NCBI RefSeq assembly: GCF_026342405.1
Contig: NZ_JAPEMU010000001.1
Coordinates: forward strand, 6,138,001 to 6,202,000
Length of the DNA: 64,000 nt
Origin: Kitasatospora sp. NBC_00240
Lineage (GTDB): Bacteria > Actinomycetota > Actinomycetes > Streptomycetales > Streptomycetaceae
Direction of reading: 5' to 3'
Below are positions 1 to 8,363 of this stretch, piece by piece (position 1 is the stretch's first letter; the number at the start of each line of letters is the position of its first letter). The position numbers were made by a program, and so were the translations under genes. The notes beneath the pieces were generated by a model, which had not been told where the DNA came from, did not search any database, and saw nothing but the letters and a program-made list of their open reading frames with translations.

Positions 1-147
1 GGCCCGGCGGCGGTCGGTGCGCCGGGCGCGGCGCCGGTCGCGGCGGGTGCCGTGGGCGGGGCCGCCGGTCGGTGGCCCGGTGAGCGCGGGGGGTGTGCCG
101 GTGTGGGGCTGCGGGTCGGGCCGGTGGTCGGCGGGCTCCTGGCTCAT
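1..147 (-). CDS. N-terminus of an unknown protein, cut by the window edge
   Basis: Reading leftward from an ATG at 147-145 there is an open frame of 49 codons that runs off the window. The visible part (MSQEPADHRPDPQ...) is Pro/Gly-rich and then Arg-rich (RRDRRRARRTDRRRA), as in the cytosolic tail before the first membrane helix of many actinobacterial membrane proteins, but no conserved domain is visible. There is no Shine-Dalgarno sequence. Instead a CATAAT hexamer (159-154) ends exactly six bases before the ATG, which suggests a leaderless transcript. Function unknown; it could also be a chance frame. Confidence 0.4.
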   Translation of the reverse strand, partial: MSQEPADHRPDPQPHTGTPPALTGPPTGGPAHGTRRDRRRARRTDRRRA

Positions 148-546
148 GGGGTGATTATGTCGATTTGAGCGGTGATCAGGCGGTTCTTCCGGGAGTCGTG
201 GCGGGGTGGTTCGGCGGCGGCCGGGCGCGGAACCGGGCGGTGTGGGTGGTCCGGTGGAGGCGGGGGCGGCGAACGGGGGCGTGGGGGCCGGGCGGTGGGG
301 TCCGGGGGCGGGGAATTCGGCTGCGCCGGATGATCGGTGGCGGTACGGTGAAAGGTGAGAACCGCATAGCGCAGCCAGTGGGTGCGAGCTCCGCCCGCCG
401 CCTGGGTCACCCCGGGGTCCGGCCGGTCGGAGCCGGTCCGTCGTGCGTCCGCGCGAGTCGGCGGGTGTCCCGGACCCGTCCGGGGCCCGTGGTCGCCCCT
501 GGTCCGAGCCCTTGACCCGCTCCCATTAAGTCGACAAGGAGACAAT
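148..546. other. Intergenic region without a supported gene
   Basis: This 399-base stretch separates the leftward partial gene from the rightward ABC exporter operon. Frames on both strands are open only because of the high GC content. The right end carries the Shine-Dalgarno AAGGAG (535-540) of the first permease. A TTGACC at 512-517 could be a -35 element, but no matching -10 hexamer sits at normal spacing. Confidence 0.5.
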
Positions 547-1416
547 ATGCCGGTATCAGCGAAGCCCGGCGGACCGCCCCGCGGCCGCCCGCCGGGGGCG
601 GCCCCCGGCGGCGCCGCCCGGGTCTACCTCGCGGTCGCCGCGGGCAGCTTCCGCCGCTACTCCACCTACCGTGCCGCGACCTTGGCCGGCGCCTTCACCA
701 ACACCGTCTTCGGCTTCATCCTGGCCTACAGCTTCCTCGCGCTCTGGCAGGCCCGGCCGGGCCTCGGCGGCTACGACACCGCGCAGGCCGTCACCTACAT
801 CTGGGTCAGCCAGGCGCTGCTGGTCACCGTCGCGGTCTGGGGCGGCGGCTTCCAGGACGACGTCCAGGAGCGCTTCCGCACCGGTGACATCGCCATCGAC
901 CTCTACCGTCCGGTGGACTTCCAGGGCTGGTGGCTGGCCGGCGACCTGGGGCGGGCCGGCTTCCACCTGGTGGCGCGCGGCGCGGCCCCGATGATCGCCG
1001 GGGCGCTCGTCTTCGACCTGCGGGTGCCGCACGACCCGCTGGTCTGGGCCGAGTTCCTGCTGTCGGTGCTGCTCGCCGTGCTGGTCAGCTTCGGGCTGCG
1101 CTACCTGGTCGTCCTCACCGGCTTCTGGCTGCACGACTCGGACGGCGTGCGGTCGGTGATGCTGGTGGTGTCGATGTTCTTCTCCGGGATGCTGCTGCCG
1201 ATCGGGCTGTTCCCCGGCCTGCTCGGCGAGATCGCGCCGCTGCTGCCGTGGGCGTCGCTGGTGCAGGTGCCCACCGACGTCTTCCTGGGACGCAGTACCG
1301 GCGCCGGCCTGCTCGGCGCGCTCGGCTTCCAGGCCGCCTGGGCCGTGGTGCTGCTCGCGCTCGGCCGGGTCGTCCAACTGCTGGCGACCCGACGGGTGGT
1401 GGTCCAGGGTGGCTGA
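547..1416 (+). CDS. ABC-2 type transporter permease (COG4587-like)
   Basis: A 289-residue integral membrane protein. After a Gly/Pro-rich N-terminus of about 25 residues it has roughly six hydrophobic segments typical of ABC-2 exporter permeases. It should form the membrane channel with the next gene, powered by the ATPase of the third. The ATG at 547 is chosen because AAGGAG lies seven bases upstream; the frame is open further upstream but without a ribosome site. Its end overlaps the next start by eight bases, so the two permeases are translationally coupled. A permease/permease/ATPase order of this kind is known as an uncharacterised export system; the substrate cannot be told. Confidence 0.85.
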   Translation: MPVSAKPGGPPRGRPPGAAPGGAARVYLAVAAGSFRRYSTYRAATLAGAFTNTVFGFILAYSFLALWQARPGLGGYDTAQAVTYIWVSQALLVTVAVWGGGFQDDVQERFRTGDIAIDLYRPVDFQGWWLAGDLGRAGFHLVARGAAPMIAGALVFDLRVPHDPLVWAEFLLSVLLAVLVSFGLRYLVVLTGFWLHDSDGVRSVMLVVSMFFSGMLLPIGLFPGLLGEIAPLLPWASLVQVPTDVFLGRSTGAGLLGALGFQAAWAVVLLALGRVVQLLATRRVVVQGG

Positions 1417-2272
1417 CACCATGGCCGGCTCCGGGGTCGGCACCCGGGCCGACACCCTGCTGGAGCGCACCCGCTGGTCGGTGCGGGCCTGGTGGCTGAT
1501 GGCCGGGATGTGGACCAGGGCGGTGATGTCCTACCGGGCGTCCTTCGTGCTGATGCTCGGCGCCAACATCATGATCACCTCGCTCGACTTCCTGGTGGTG
1601 GTGCTGATGTTCCAGCACACCGACCGGCTCGGCGGCTGGACCCTGCCCGAACTCGGCTTCCTCTACGGGACGTCCGGCTTCGCCCTGGGCATGGCCAACC
1701 TCTTCGTCGGCAGCACCGACGCGCTCGGCGCGCGGATCCGCGCGGGCACCCTCGACACCATGCTGATCCGGCCCGCCCCCGCGCTCGCCCAGCTCTGCGC
1801 CGAACGCTTCTCGCTGCGCCGGCTCGGCCGCCCGCTGCAGGCCGCCGCCGTGCTGGCCTGGTCGCTGACCGCGCTGGACGTGGCCTGGACCTGGGACCGC
1901 GTGCTGCTGGTGCCCGTCCTGCTGCTCTGCGGGACGGTCATCTTCTCGGCCCTCTTCATCGGCTTCGCCACCCTGCAGTTCTGGTGGGGGGAGGCCAAGG
2001 AGATCCAGAACTCCTTCACCTACGGCGGCGCCACCCTGCTGCACTACCCGCCGACGATCTTCGCCAAGGAGCTGGTCGCCGGGGTCGTCTTCGGCATCCC
2101 GCTGGCCTTCGTCAACTGGCTGCCCGCCCTGCGGATCCTCGACCGCCCCGACCCGCTCGGGCTCCCCACCGCCTTCCAGTACGCCTCGCCGCTGGCCGCC
2201 GTGCTCTGCGCCTACCTGGCGGGCCTGCTCTGGCGGGCCGGGCTGCGGGCCTACCGGGGCGCCGGCAGCTGA
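1409..2272 (+). CDS. ABC-2 type transporter permease (COG3694-like)
   Basis: A 287-residue membrane protein with about six hydrophobic stretches, the second half of the exporter channel. The GTG at 1409 overlaps the stop of the first permease by eight bases; an ATG four codons downstream (1421) is an alternative start. The loop carrying RIRAGTLDTMLIRPAPAL matches the short cytosolic segment before the third helix seen in this permease family, probably the coupling contact with the ATPase. Transcribed with its neighbours. The substrate is unknown; drug or lipid-type export is a guess from the ABC-2 class. Confidence 0.85.
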   Translation: MADTMAGSGVGTRADTLLERTRWSVRAWWLMAGMWTRAVMSYRASFVLMLGANIMITSLDFLVVVLMFQHTDRLGGWTLPELGFLYGTSGFALGMANLFVGSTDALGARIRAGTLDTMLIRPAPALAQLCAERFSLRRLGRPLQAAAVLAWSLTALDVAWTWDRVLLVPVLLLCGTVIFSALFIGFATLQFWWGEAKEIQNSFTYGGATLLHYPPTIFAKELVAGVVFGIPLAFVNWLPALRILDRPDPLGLPTAFQYASPLAAVLCAYLAGLLWRAGLRAYRGAGS

Positions 2273-2333
2273 GCCCCGCCGCCGGCCGCTCGGCCCCGGC
2301 TCCCACCTCCAGTTCCAGCGAAAGGACCCTGGC

Positions 2334-3293
2334 ATGGCACTGATCGAACTCGACGACGTCCGCCGCAGCTTCACCGTCCGCACCCGGACCGGCCGGCTGC
2401 GGCGCGAGAAACGCGAGGTCCACGCCGTGGACGGGCTGACCTTCGACATCGAGGCCGGCGCGTGCGTCGGCTACATCGGCCCCAACGGCGCCGGGAAGTC
2501 CACCACCATCAAGATGCTCACCGGCATCCTGGTCCCCTCCTCCGGGCAGCTGCGGGTGGCCGGCGTCGACCCGGCCCGGGAGCGCACCGCGCTCGCCCGC
2601 CGGATCGGCGTGGTCTTCGGCCAGCGCACCACCCTCTGGTGGGACCTCCCGCTGCGCGACTCCTACGAACTGGCCCGCCGGATCTACCGCATCCCCGACG
2701 ACCGCTACCGGGCCAACCTGGCCCGCTGCGTCGAACTCCTCGAACTCGGCGGCCTGCTGGACACCCCGGTGCGCCAGCTCTCGCTCGGCCAGCGGATGCG
2801 CGGCGACCTCGCCGCCGCGCTGCTGCACGACCCGCAGGTGCTCTACCTGGACGAGCCGACCATCGGCCTGGACGTGGTCAGCAAGGGGCGGGTCCGGGAG
2901 TTCCTGCGCCAGGTCAACCGGGAGCAGGGCACCACCGTGCTGCTCACCACCCACGACCTGGTGGACATCGAGCAGCTCTGCGACCGGGTCATGGTGATCG
3001 ACCACGGCCGGCTGGTGCACGACGGCGACCTGGCCGGGCTGCACGCGGTGGGGATGAGCGAACGCACCCTGGTGGTCGACCTCGCGGAGGCCCGTCCGCC
3101 GATCGAGGTGCCGGGCGCCCGGGTGGTCAAGGTGGACGGGCCGCGTCAGTGGCTGGCCTTCCCCGCGCAGCAGAGCGCCGCACCGGTGGTGGCCGCGGTC
3201 GCGGAGCGCTACCCGCTGGTCGACCTGTCGGTCCGCGAGCCGGCCATCGAGGACGTGATCGCGAAGATGTACGCCCGGGTGGCGATCGGCTGA
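2334..3293 (+). CDS. ABC transporter ATP-binding protein (COG4586-like)
   Basis: A 319-residue ATPase that energises the two upstream permeases. Walker A GPNGAGKST lies at residues 49-57, the ABC signature LSLGQRMR near 149, Walker B LYLDEPTIGLD near 170 and the switch TTHD near 205. An N-terminal insertion (TRTGRLRREKREV) before the first strand and a C-terminal extension of about 80 residues are usual for this subfamily of ABC-2 ATPases. The ATG at 2334 follows AAAGGAC by about eight bases. The 61-base gap to the permease suggests one operon. Function as an exporter ATPase is secure; cargo is not. Confidence 0.92.
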   Translation: MALIELDDVRRSFTVRTRTGRLRREKREVHAVDGLTFDIEAGACVGYIGPNGAGKSTTIKMLTGILVPSSGQLRVAGVDPARERTALARRIGVVFGQRTTLWWDLPLRDSYELARRIYRIPDDRYRANLARCVELLELGGLLDTPVRQLSLGQRMRGDLAAALLHDPQVLYLDEPTIGLDVVSKGRVREFLRQVNREQGTTVLLTTHDLVDIEQLCDRVMVIDHGRLVHDGDLAGLHAVGMSERTLVVDLAEARPPIEVPGARVVKVDGPRQWLAFPAQQSAAPVVAAVAERYPLVDLSVREPAIEDVIAKMYARVAIG

Positions 3294-3335
3294 GCCGGCG
3301 CCCGGTGTGCGGAAGGTGCTCCCGTCCACCGGGCC

Positions 3336-3384
3336 GGCCGCTCGGGTTGCTCCGGCCGCGTTCGGGCCGCTCGGGTTGCTCCGG
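3336..3384. repeat. 29-bp period tandem repeat, about 1.7 copies
   Basis: A 20-bp sequence beginning GGCCGCTCGGGTTGC occurs perfectly at 3336-3355 and again at 3365-3384, a period of 29 bp. It lies in the gap between the ABC ATPase and the DUF445 gene. A related 29-bp unit occurs at 42936. Confidence 0.8.
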
Positions 3385-3518
3385 TCGTGCGGGCCGATCG
3401 GCGGGCGTGTCCCGCCCGACGGCCGGTCACCCGCGGCCCGGGCGGCGGGCCGGGGCGTGCGGCGCGCGGGAGAGGGGTGGGGAGGATCACGCGCGCCGGT
3501 ACGGGGCAGACTGGCGGG

Positions 3519-4814
3519 GTGAGCGACGAAGCGTCCGACCCAGCGGGCCCCGGTGTGAGGTTCACCGCGGCCGACGAGGAGAAGAGCCGCGGCGTGCGGC
3601 GGATGAAGGCGATCGCGACCGGTCTGCTGGGCTTCGCGAGCCTGGTCTTCGCGCTGGCGACCTGGGCGAAGGCCGCCGGCGCCGGCGCCTGGGCCGGCTA
3701 TCTGGCGGCGGCGGCCGAGGCCGGCATGGTGGGCGCGCTGGCCGACTGGTTCGCGGTGACCGCGCTGTTCCGCCGTCCGTTCGGCCTGCCGATCCCGCAC
3801 ACCGCGATCATCCCGACCAAGAAGGACGCCTTCGGCAAGTCCCTGGGCGACTTCGTGGGTGACAACTTCCTGTCCGGGCAGGTGGTCCGCCGCCGGCTGG
3901 CCGCGCTGGGCATCGCCCGGCGGCTCGGCGAGTGGCTGGCCGCTCCCGGCAGCGCCGAGCGGGTCACCAAGGAGGCCTCGGCGGCGCTGCGCGGGCTGCT
4001 CGAGGTGCTGCGGGACGAGGACGTCCAGGCGGTGGTCAGCGAGGCCGTCACCCGGCGGGCCTCGGCGACCTCGGTGGCCGAGCCGATGGGCCGGATGCTC
4101 GGCAAGGTGGTCGCCGACGGCGGCCACCACGGGGTGGTCGACCTGGTGGCCGTCCGGGTGCACGACTGGCTCACCGAGAACCACGAGGAGGTCGTCCAGC
4201 GGGTCACCCAGAAGACCCCGGGCTGGACGCCCAGGTTCATCGACCACCAGGTCGGCGAGCGCGTCTACAAGGAGCTGATGCGGTTCGTCACCGACATCCG
4301 GGACGACCCGCAGCACCCGGCCCGGGGCGCCGTCGACAACTTCCTCGCCGACTTCGCCGCCGAGCTCCAGCGGGACCCGGAGACCATCGCCCGGGTGGAG
4401 CGGGCCAAGGCCGAACTGCTGGCCCGCGCCGAGGTGCAGGACCTGATCGCCTCCACCTGGGCCGCCGTCCGCTCGCTGGTGATGACCGCCGCCGAGGAGG
4501 AGGACAGCCAACTGCGGCTGCGGATCACCCGGGGGGTGCGCGACTTCGGCGCCCGGCTGGCCACCGACACCCGGCTGCAGGTCAAAGCCGACAGCTGGCT
4601 GCAGGACGCCGCGCAGTACGTGGTGGACACCTACCGGGACGAGATCACCTCGCTGATCTCCGACACGGTCGCCGGCTGGAACGCCGAGGACGCCTCCCGC
4701 AAGATCGAGGCGAACGTCGGCCGGGACCTCCAGTTCATCCGGATCAACGGAACGGTGGTCGGCGCCCTGGCCGGCCTGCTGATCCACACGGTCGCGGTGG
4801 CGCTCGGCGGCTGA
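3519..4814 (+). CDS. DUF445 family membrane protein
   Basis: A 431-residue protein of the DUF445 family. Near the N-terminus are two hydrophobic segments (GLLGFASLVFALATW and the stretch AAAEAGMVGALADWFAVTALF). The latter, running into RRPFGLPIPHTAIIPTKKD, is the family hallmark. A long, mostly helical charged region follows, with a final hydrophobic segment (GTVVGALAGLLIHTVAVAL) at the C-terminus. The biochemical role of the family is not established. The start is the GTG at 3519; there is no clear ribosome site, and a CAGACT hexamer ends six bases before it. No operon partner: the preceding gap holds a tandem repeat. Confidence 0.85.
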   Translation: MSDEASDPAGPGVRFTAADEEKSRGVRRMKAIATGLLGFASLVFALATWAKAAGAGAWAGYLAAAAEAGMVGALADWFAVTALFRRPFGLPIPHTAIIPTKKDAFGKSLGDFVGDNFLSGQVVRRRLAALGIARRLGEWLAAPGSAERVTKEASAALRGLLEVLRDEDVQAVVSEAVTRRASATSVAEPMGRMLGKVVADGGHHGVVDLVAVRVHDWLTENHEEVVQRVTQKTPGWTPRFIDHQVGERVYKELMRFVTDIRDDPQHPARGAVDNFLADFAAELQRDPETIARVERAKAELLARAEVQDLIASTWAAVRSLVMTAAEEEDSQLRLRITRGVRDFGARLATDTRLQVKADSWLQDAAQYVVDTYRDEITSLISDTVAGWNAEDASRKIEANVGRDLQFIRINGTVVGALAGLLIHTVAVALGG

Positions 4815-4914
4815 GCCCGGCGGGCCCGCCGTGGCGCGTGCGTTCCCTGCTCCCCGGGAGGCTCGCGTAGCCTTGCGGGATCTGATGAGACGCGCGTAGA
4901 AAGAAGGTCACACC

Positions 4915-5958
4915 GTGGTCCAGCCGGACGGGAAGAGCGGCATCGAGGCGTTCATCGCGGGTATGCCCAAGGCGGAGCTGCACGTCCACCACGTCGGATC
5001 GGCCTCCCCCCGGGTGGTCGCCGAACTGGCCGCCCGCCACCGCGGCTCGAAGGTGCCGACCGACCCGGCCGCGCTCGCCGAGTACTTCACCTTCACCGAC
5101 TTCGCCCACTTCATCGAGGTCTACCTCAGCGTCGTCGACCTGATCCGCGACGCCGAGGACGTCCGGGCGCTGACCTACGGCGTCGCCGAGGACATGGCCC
5201 GCCAGCAGATCCGCTACGCCGAGCTGACCGTCACGCCGTACTCCTCGGTCCGCCGGGGCATCCCCGACGTCGCCTTCATGGAGGCGATCGAGGACGCCCG
5301 CAAGTCGGCCGAGAAGGACCTCGGCGTGGTGCTCCGCTGGTGCTTCGACATCCCCGGCGAGGCGGGCCTGGCCTCCGCCGAGGAGACCACCCGGCTCGCC
5401 GTCGACCTGGCCCCGGAGGGCCTGGTCAGCTTCGGCCTCGGCGGCCCCGAGATCGGCGTGCCCCGCCCCCAGTTCAAGCCGTACTTCGACCGCGCCCGGG
5501 CGGCCGGCCTGCACAGCGTGCCGCACGCCGGCGAGAGCACCGGCCCGGAGACCGTCTGGGACGCCCTGCGGCTGCTCGGCGCCGAGCGGATCGGCCACGG
5601 GACCCAGTCCATGAAGGACCCGGCACTGGTCGACTGGCTGGGTGAGCACCGGATCCCGCTGGAGGTCTGCCCCACCTCCAACCTCGCCACCCGGGTGGTG
5701 GAGCGGATGGAGGAGCACCCGATCCGCCAGATGGTCGACGCCGGGCTGCTGGTCACAGTGAACAGCGACGACCCGCCGATGTTCGGCACCGACCTGAACA
5801 CCGAGTACGGGGTGGCAGCCCGGCTGCTGGACCTCGACGAGGCCGGCGTCGCCGCGCTGGCGAAGAACGCCGTCGAGGCGTCCTTCCTGGACACCGCCGG
5901 CAAGACCAGGCTGACCGGTGAGATCGACACCTACCTGGACGGGTGGGACCGGGGCTGA
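4915..5958 (+). CDS. Adenosine deaminase family protein
   Basis: A 347-residue metal-dependent amidohydrolase. Metal ligands are visible as the HxH pair His23/His25 in MPKAELHVHHVGS, the His of VPHAGESTGPETVWD (whose Glu is the likely proton shuttle), and the Asp pair in NSDDPPMFGTD; GHGTQS holds the further conserved His. The family hydrolyses amino groups of adenosine or related nucleosides. Some actinobacterial members of this branch act on aminodeoxyfutalosine in menaquinone synthesis, so that is a real alternative. GTG start at 4915 follows AAAGAAGG. A 14-bp palindrome (4818-4831) after the preceding gene may end its transcript. Confidence 0.88.
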   Translation: MVQPDGKSGIEAFIAGMPKAELHVHHVGSASPRVVAELAARHRGSKVPTDPAALAEYFTFTDFAHFIEVYLSVVDLIRDAEDVRALTYGVAEDMARQQIRYAELTVTPYSSVRRGIPDVAFMEAIEDARKSAEKDLGVVLRWCFDIPGEAGLASAEETTRLAVDLAPEGLVSFGLGGPEIGVPRPQFKPYFDRARAAGLHSVPHAGESTGPETVWDALRLLGAERIGHGTQSMKDPALVDWLGEHRIPLEVCPTSNLATRVVERMEEHPIRQMVDAGLLVTVNSDDPPMFGTDLNTEYGVAARLLDLDEAGVAALAKNAVEASFLDTAGKTRLTGEIDTYLDGWDRG

Positions 5959-6010
5959 GCCCTTGATCCCCCGAGCCCGTCCGGTACGTCCGGTTCCTCC
6001 CGTCCGGCCC

Positions 6011-6042
6011 GGTGGGCCCGCCCCGCACGGGGCGGGCCCACC
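6011..6042. terminator. Bidirectional hairpin terminator between convergent genes
   Basis: A perfect 14-bp stem (GGTGGGCCCGCCCC pairing with 6029-6042) closes a GCAC tetraloop. It lies between the stop of the deaminase gene (5958) and the stop of the convergent yidC-like gene (6049). There is no T-tract, as is common in streptomycetes. Confidence 0.85.
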
Positions 6043-6048
6043 GCCGTG

Positions 6049-7032
6049 TCAGCGCGCCTTGGCAGCCTTGCCCGCCTCGGCCGCTCGGCCCGCCTTGGCG
6101 CCGCCGGCGGCGGGCTCGGCGCTCCGGGGCGCCTTCCTGGCCCCCGGGACCTTCGCGGCCGCCGCTCCGCCGCCCCGGCCCGCCCGGGCGGGCGCGCCAG
6201 GCTTCGCGTCCCGCGCCGGCCTGGCCTCCTGCGCGGGCTTCGCGAGCTTCACGGTCTTCGCCGCCTTGGCCGCCTTGGCCGCCTTTGTCGCCTTCACGGG
6301 TTCCGCGGCCTTCGCCGGCCCGGCGTCCGGGACGGCCGGCAGTACCGGCGCCGGCGTGCCGCGGTGCAGCCAGGCGCGCTCGGCGGAGCTCCAAGCGGTG
6401 GTGGTGACCAGGTAGAGCCCGGCCGCCAGCGGGACGAGCGCCGCGAACAGCACCGTGCCGAAGGACAGGTACGGGAGCAGCGCCGCCCCGGGGGCCGGCG
6501 GGGCGCCCGCCGCCGTGGTGGAACCGGGCAGGCCGGTGCGCCGGGCCCGGCGGAAGTTCGCGTAGCCCACGGCCGCCAGCGCCGCGTACAGGGCGCCGAA
6601 GACCGCCAGCTGGGCCGGGCCGTGCGCGCCGCTCACGTGCATGCCGAGCGGGACGCCGAGGACGGTGTGGTCGAGCAGGTCGTTGGGCGTGGTGAACAGC
6701 CGGTACATCACCGAGAAGAACGGGATCTGCACCAGCATCGGCAGGCACCCCGCGAACGGTGACGCCTTCTCCTCCCGGTACAGCTCGGCCAGCGCCTCCT
6801 TGAGCTTCTCGGGCTTGCCCTTGTGCTTGCGGTTCAGCTCCGCCACCTGCGGGGCGAGCCTGGTGCGGGCCTTCTCGCCGCGGGCGGCGGCCCGGGCCAG
6901 CGGGTGCAGGGCGAGCCGGACGCAGACGGTGAACAGGATGATCGCGACGGCGGTCGGCAGGACGTGCGCGAGCGCGGACACGGCGGTGTGGGCCAGGCCC
7001 ACCGCCGGGTCGAGGATCGACAGGACGGACAT
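6049..7032 (-). CDS. YidC/Oxa1 family membrane insertase paralogue with Lys/Ala tail
   Basis: A 327-residue insertase. Residues from about 20 to 215 hold the Oxa1 core: first helix, the cytosolic hairpin rich in Lys (EKARTRLAPQVAELNRKHKGKPEKLKEAL), the motif SPFAGCLPMLVQIPFFSVMYRLF, and three further helices. The final ~100 residues are a low-complexity Lys/Ala/Pro tail with repeated KAAK units, reminiscent of ribosome-binding tails of Oxa1-type proteins. This role for the tail is inferred. It is probably a second YidC rather than the housekeeping copy, as no rnpA, rpmH or jag gene is next to it. The ATG at 7032 has GGAGGG upstream. It follows a small membrane protein gene by 75 bases, probably one operon. 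Confidence 0.88.
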   Translation of the reverse strand: MSVLSILDPAVGLAHTAVSALAHVLPTAVAIILFTVCVRLALHPLARAAARGEKARTRLAPQVAELNRKHKGKPEKLKEALAELYREEKASPFAGCLPMLVQIPFFSVMYRLFTTPNDLLDHTVLGVPLGMHVSGAHGPAQLAVFGALYAALAAVGYANFRRARRTGLPGSTTAAGAPPAPGAALLPYLSFGTVLFAALVPLAAGLYLVTTTAWSSAERAWLHRGTPAPVLPAVPDAGPAKAAEPVKATKAAKAAKAAKTVKLAKPAQEARPARDAKPGAPARAGRGGGAAAAKVPGARKAPRSAEPAAGGAKAGRAAEAGKAAKAR

Positions 7033-7107
7033 GGTGAAGAGAGCCCTCCGGGGTCTCGGGATCGAGAGGTCGGCGGAGGACGGCCGCGAGCTGCTGCGGT
7101 GAGGTGG

Positions 7108-7401
7108 TTACGCGGCCGTCGGGGCCGCGCCCGGTGCCCTGGGGCGGCGGCGGCCGCGGGCGTCCGGATCCCGTTGCGGGAGGAAGGCGGTGCGCAGCGC
7201 GTGGCGGCGCAGCGTCCCGTCGCGCACGGCGGCCGGGGCCCGTGCCCCGAGCAGCCGGCCGGTGGCGAGGGTGCCGGCGACCACGCCGGAGAGCAGCACC
7301 AGGGCGGCGGCCGCCGCGACGGCGGTCAGGCCGGAGGAGCCGGTGAGCAGGTCACCGGTGAGGACGCGCAGGAGCCCGAGCAGGGCGGCGAGCAGGGTCA
7401 T
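7108..7401 (-). CDS. Small membrane protein, DUF6412-like
   Basis: A 97-residue protein with two hydrophobic segments (LLAALLGLLRVLTGDLL and LTAVAAAAALVLLSGVVAGTL) and a basic tail containing RTAFLPQRDPDARGRRRPRAPG. That tail resembles what I recall of DUF6412 proteins encoded beside YidC paralogues in streptomycetes; the assignment is from memory of the motif. The start ATG at 7401 is favoured over the longer frame because GGAGGAGG lies just upstream. Located directly before the yidC-like gene, it may assist that insertase. Function unknown. Confidence 0.75.
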   Translation of the reverse strand: MTLLAALLGLLRVLTGDLLTGSSGLTAVAAAAALVLLSGVVAGTLATGRLLGARAPAAVRDGTLRRHALRTAFLPQRDPDARGRRRPRAPGAAPTAA

Positions 7402-7524
7402 CGTCGTCCTCCTCCTGGTGCGGGCCCGGCCGGTCGGCGGGCGGTGGGTGCGCGGGGCCGCGCGTGCTGTCGTCGCTGACGATGGTACGGGTGCGCGGGC
7501 GGTTCGTACGAGCCGTTGCGCACC

Positions 7525-7543
7525 TGTAGCCATCGGTGCTACA
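7525..7543. promoter_or_regulatory. Inverted repeat, candidate operator of the toxin-antitoxin operon
   Basis: TGTAGC-catcggt-GCTACA is a perfect 6-bp inverted repeat with a 7-base spacer, ending 18 bases before the antitoxin ATG. A further GGCTAC follows at 7548-7553. Antitoxins of the Phd/YefM class commonly bind such palindromes to repress their own operon; binding here is inferred. Confidence 0.55.
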
Positions 7544-7561
7544 CGGGGCTACCGTGGAGGG

Positions 7562-7843
7562 ATGAAGACGATTACCCAGCGCGAGTTCCGCAACAACTCC
7601 GCCTCGGTGATGGACGCGGTGGAGGCGGGCGAGACGTTCCACATCACCCGTAACGGCGTCGAGGTCGCCGAACTGCGGCCGGTCTCCGGCCGGCGCAGGC
7701 TCAGCGCCGAGGAACTGGTGGCCCGGCACGGCCGGCTGCCCAAGGTCGACTACCAGCAGATGCGCAAGGAGGCCGAGGAGTTCTACGGCTCCGAGGACCT
7801 GCTCGGCGAGGACGACGACCCGTTCGAGCGTCGCCGTGGCTGA
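7562..7843 (+). CDS. Type II antitoxin, Phd/YefM family
   Basis: A 93-residue protein opening with MKTITQREFRNNSASVMDAVEAGE, the DNA-binding and dimerisation fold of Phd/YefM antitoxins. The acidic C-terminal third (EAEEFYGSEDLLGEDDDPFE) is the part expected to wrap around and block the toxin. The ATG at 7562 has GGAGG close upstream. It overlaps the toxin start by eight bases, so both are translated together. Likely autorepressed through the palindrome at 7525-7543. Family recognition is strong; activity is not shown by sequence. Confidence 0.9.
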   Translation: MKTITQREFRNNSASVMDAVEAGETFHITRNGVEVAELRPVSGRRRLSAEELVARHGRLPKVDYQQMRKEAEEFYGSEDLLGEDDDPFERRRG

Positions 7844-8258
7844 ACGCCGCCGAGTCGCCCGGCGCCGCCCCGCCGGGGTGCTGGACACCTGTGTCTACAT
7901 CGATCTGGCCCTGCTCGACCCGGCGGACCTGCCGGCCGTGCCGGAGCTGACCGCGATCACCTTCGCGGAGTTGCAGCAGGGTGTCGCGATGGCCCGCGAC
8001 GCGCTCAGCCGGGCCGCCCGGCTGGAGGTGCTGGGGGCCGCGACGGCCGATTTCGACCCGCTGCCCTTCGACGCCGCCGCCGCCGCCCGGTACGGCACCC
8101 TGGTGGCGCTGACCATCGCGGCGGGGCGCCAGCCGCGCCCGCGCCGGATCGACCTGATGATCGCCGCGGTGGCCTCGGCGAACGGCCTGCCGCTCTACAC
8201 CCGCAACATCGCGGACTTCCGGGGGCTGGGCGCGGCGGTCGAGGTCATCGCGGTCTGA
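7836..8258 (+). CDS. PIN-domain toxin, VapC-like RNase
   Basis: A 140-residue PIN protein, expected to be a Mg2+-dependent RNase held inactive by the adjacent antitoxin. The acidic active site is complete: Asp17 (VLDTCVYID), Glu45 (TFAEL), Asp106 (RRIDLMIAA) and Asp127 (TRNIADF). The first ~13 residues are an Arg-rich extension before the first strand. The GTG at 7836 overlaps the antitoxin end by eight bases. A Phd-type antitoxin paired with a PIN toxin is a common VapBC variant. The RNA target is unknown. Confidence 0.9.
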   Translation: MAERRRVARRRPAGVLDTCVYIDLALLDPADLPAVPELTAITFAELQQGVAMARDALSRAARLEVLGAATADFDPLPFDAAAAARYGTLVALTIAAGRQPRPRRIDLMIAAVASANGLPLYTRNIADFRGLGAAVEVIAV

Positions 8259-8363
8259 CCCGGACGAGCCGCCTGCCCGCCCGGCCTCCCGCCTGCCCCG
8301 CCGGTCTCTTCCGCGGTGCCGGGACGGGTGGGCCAGGTGGGACGGCCGTGACGGGCGGACGGT

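Noticed and set aside
2112..4787. 891-codon open frame on the minus strand
   Set aside because: It lies antisense to the ABC ATPase and DUF445 genes, which have clear motifs. Long antisense frames are expected at this GC content; its product is His/Gln/Arg/Asp-rich low complexity with no domain.
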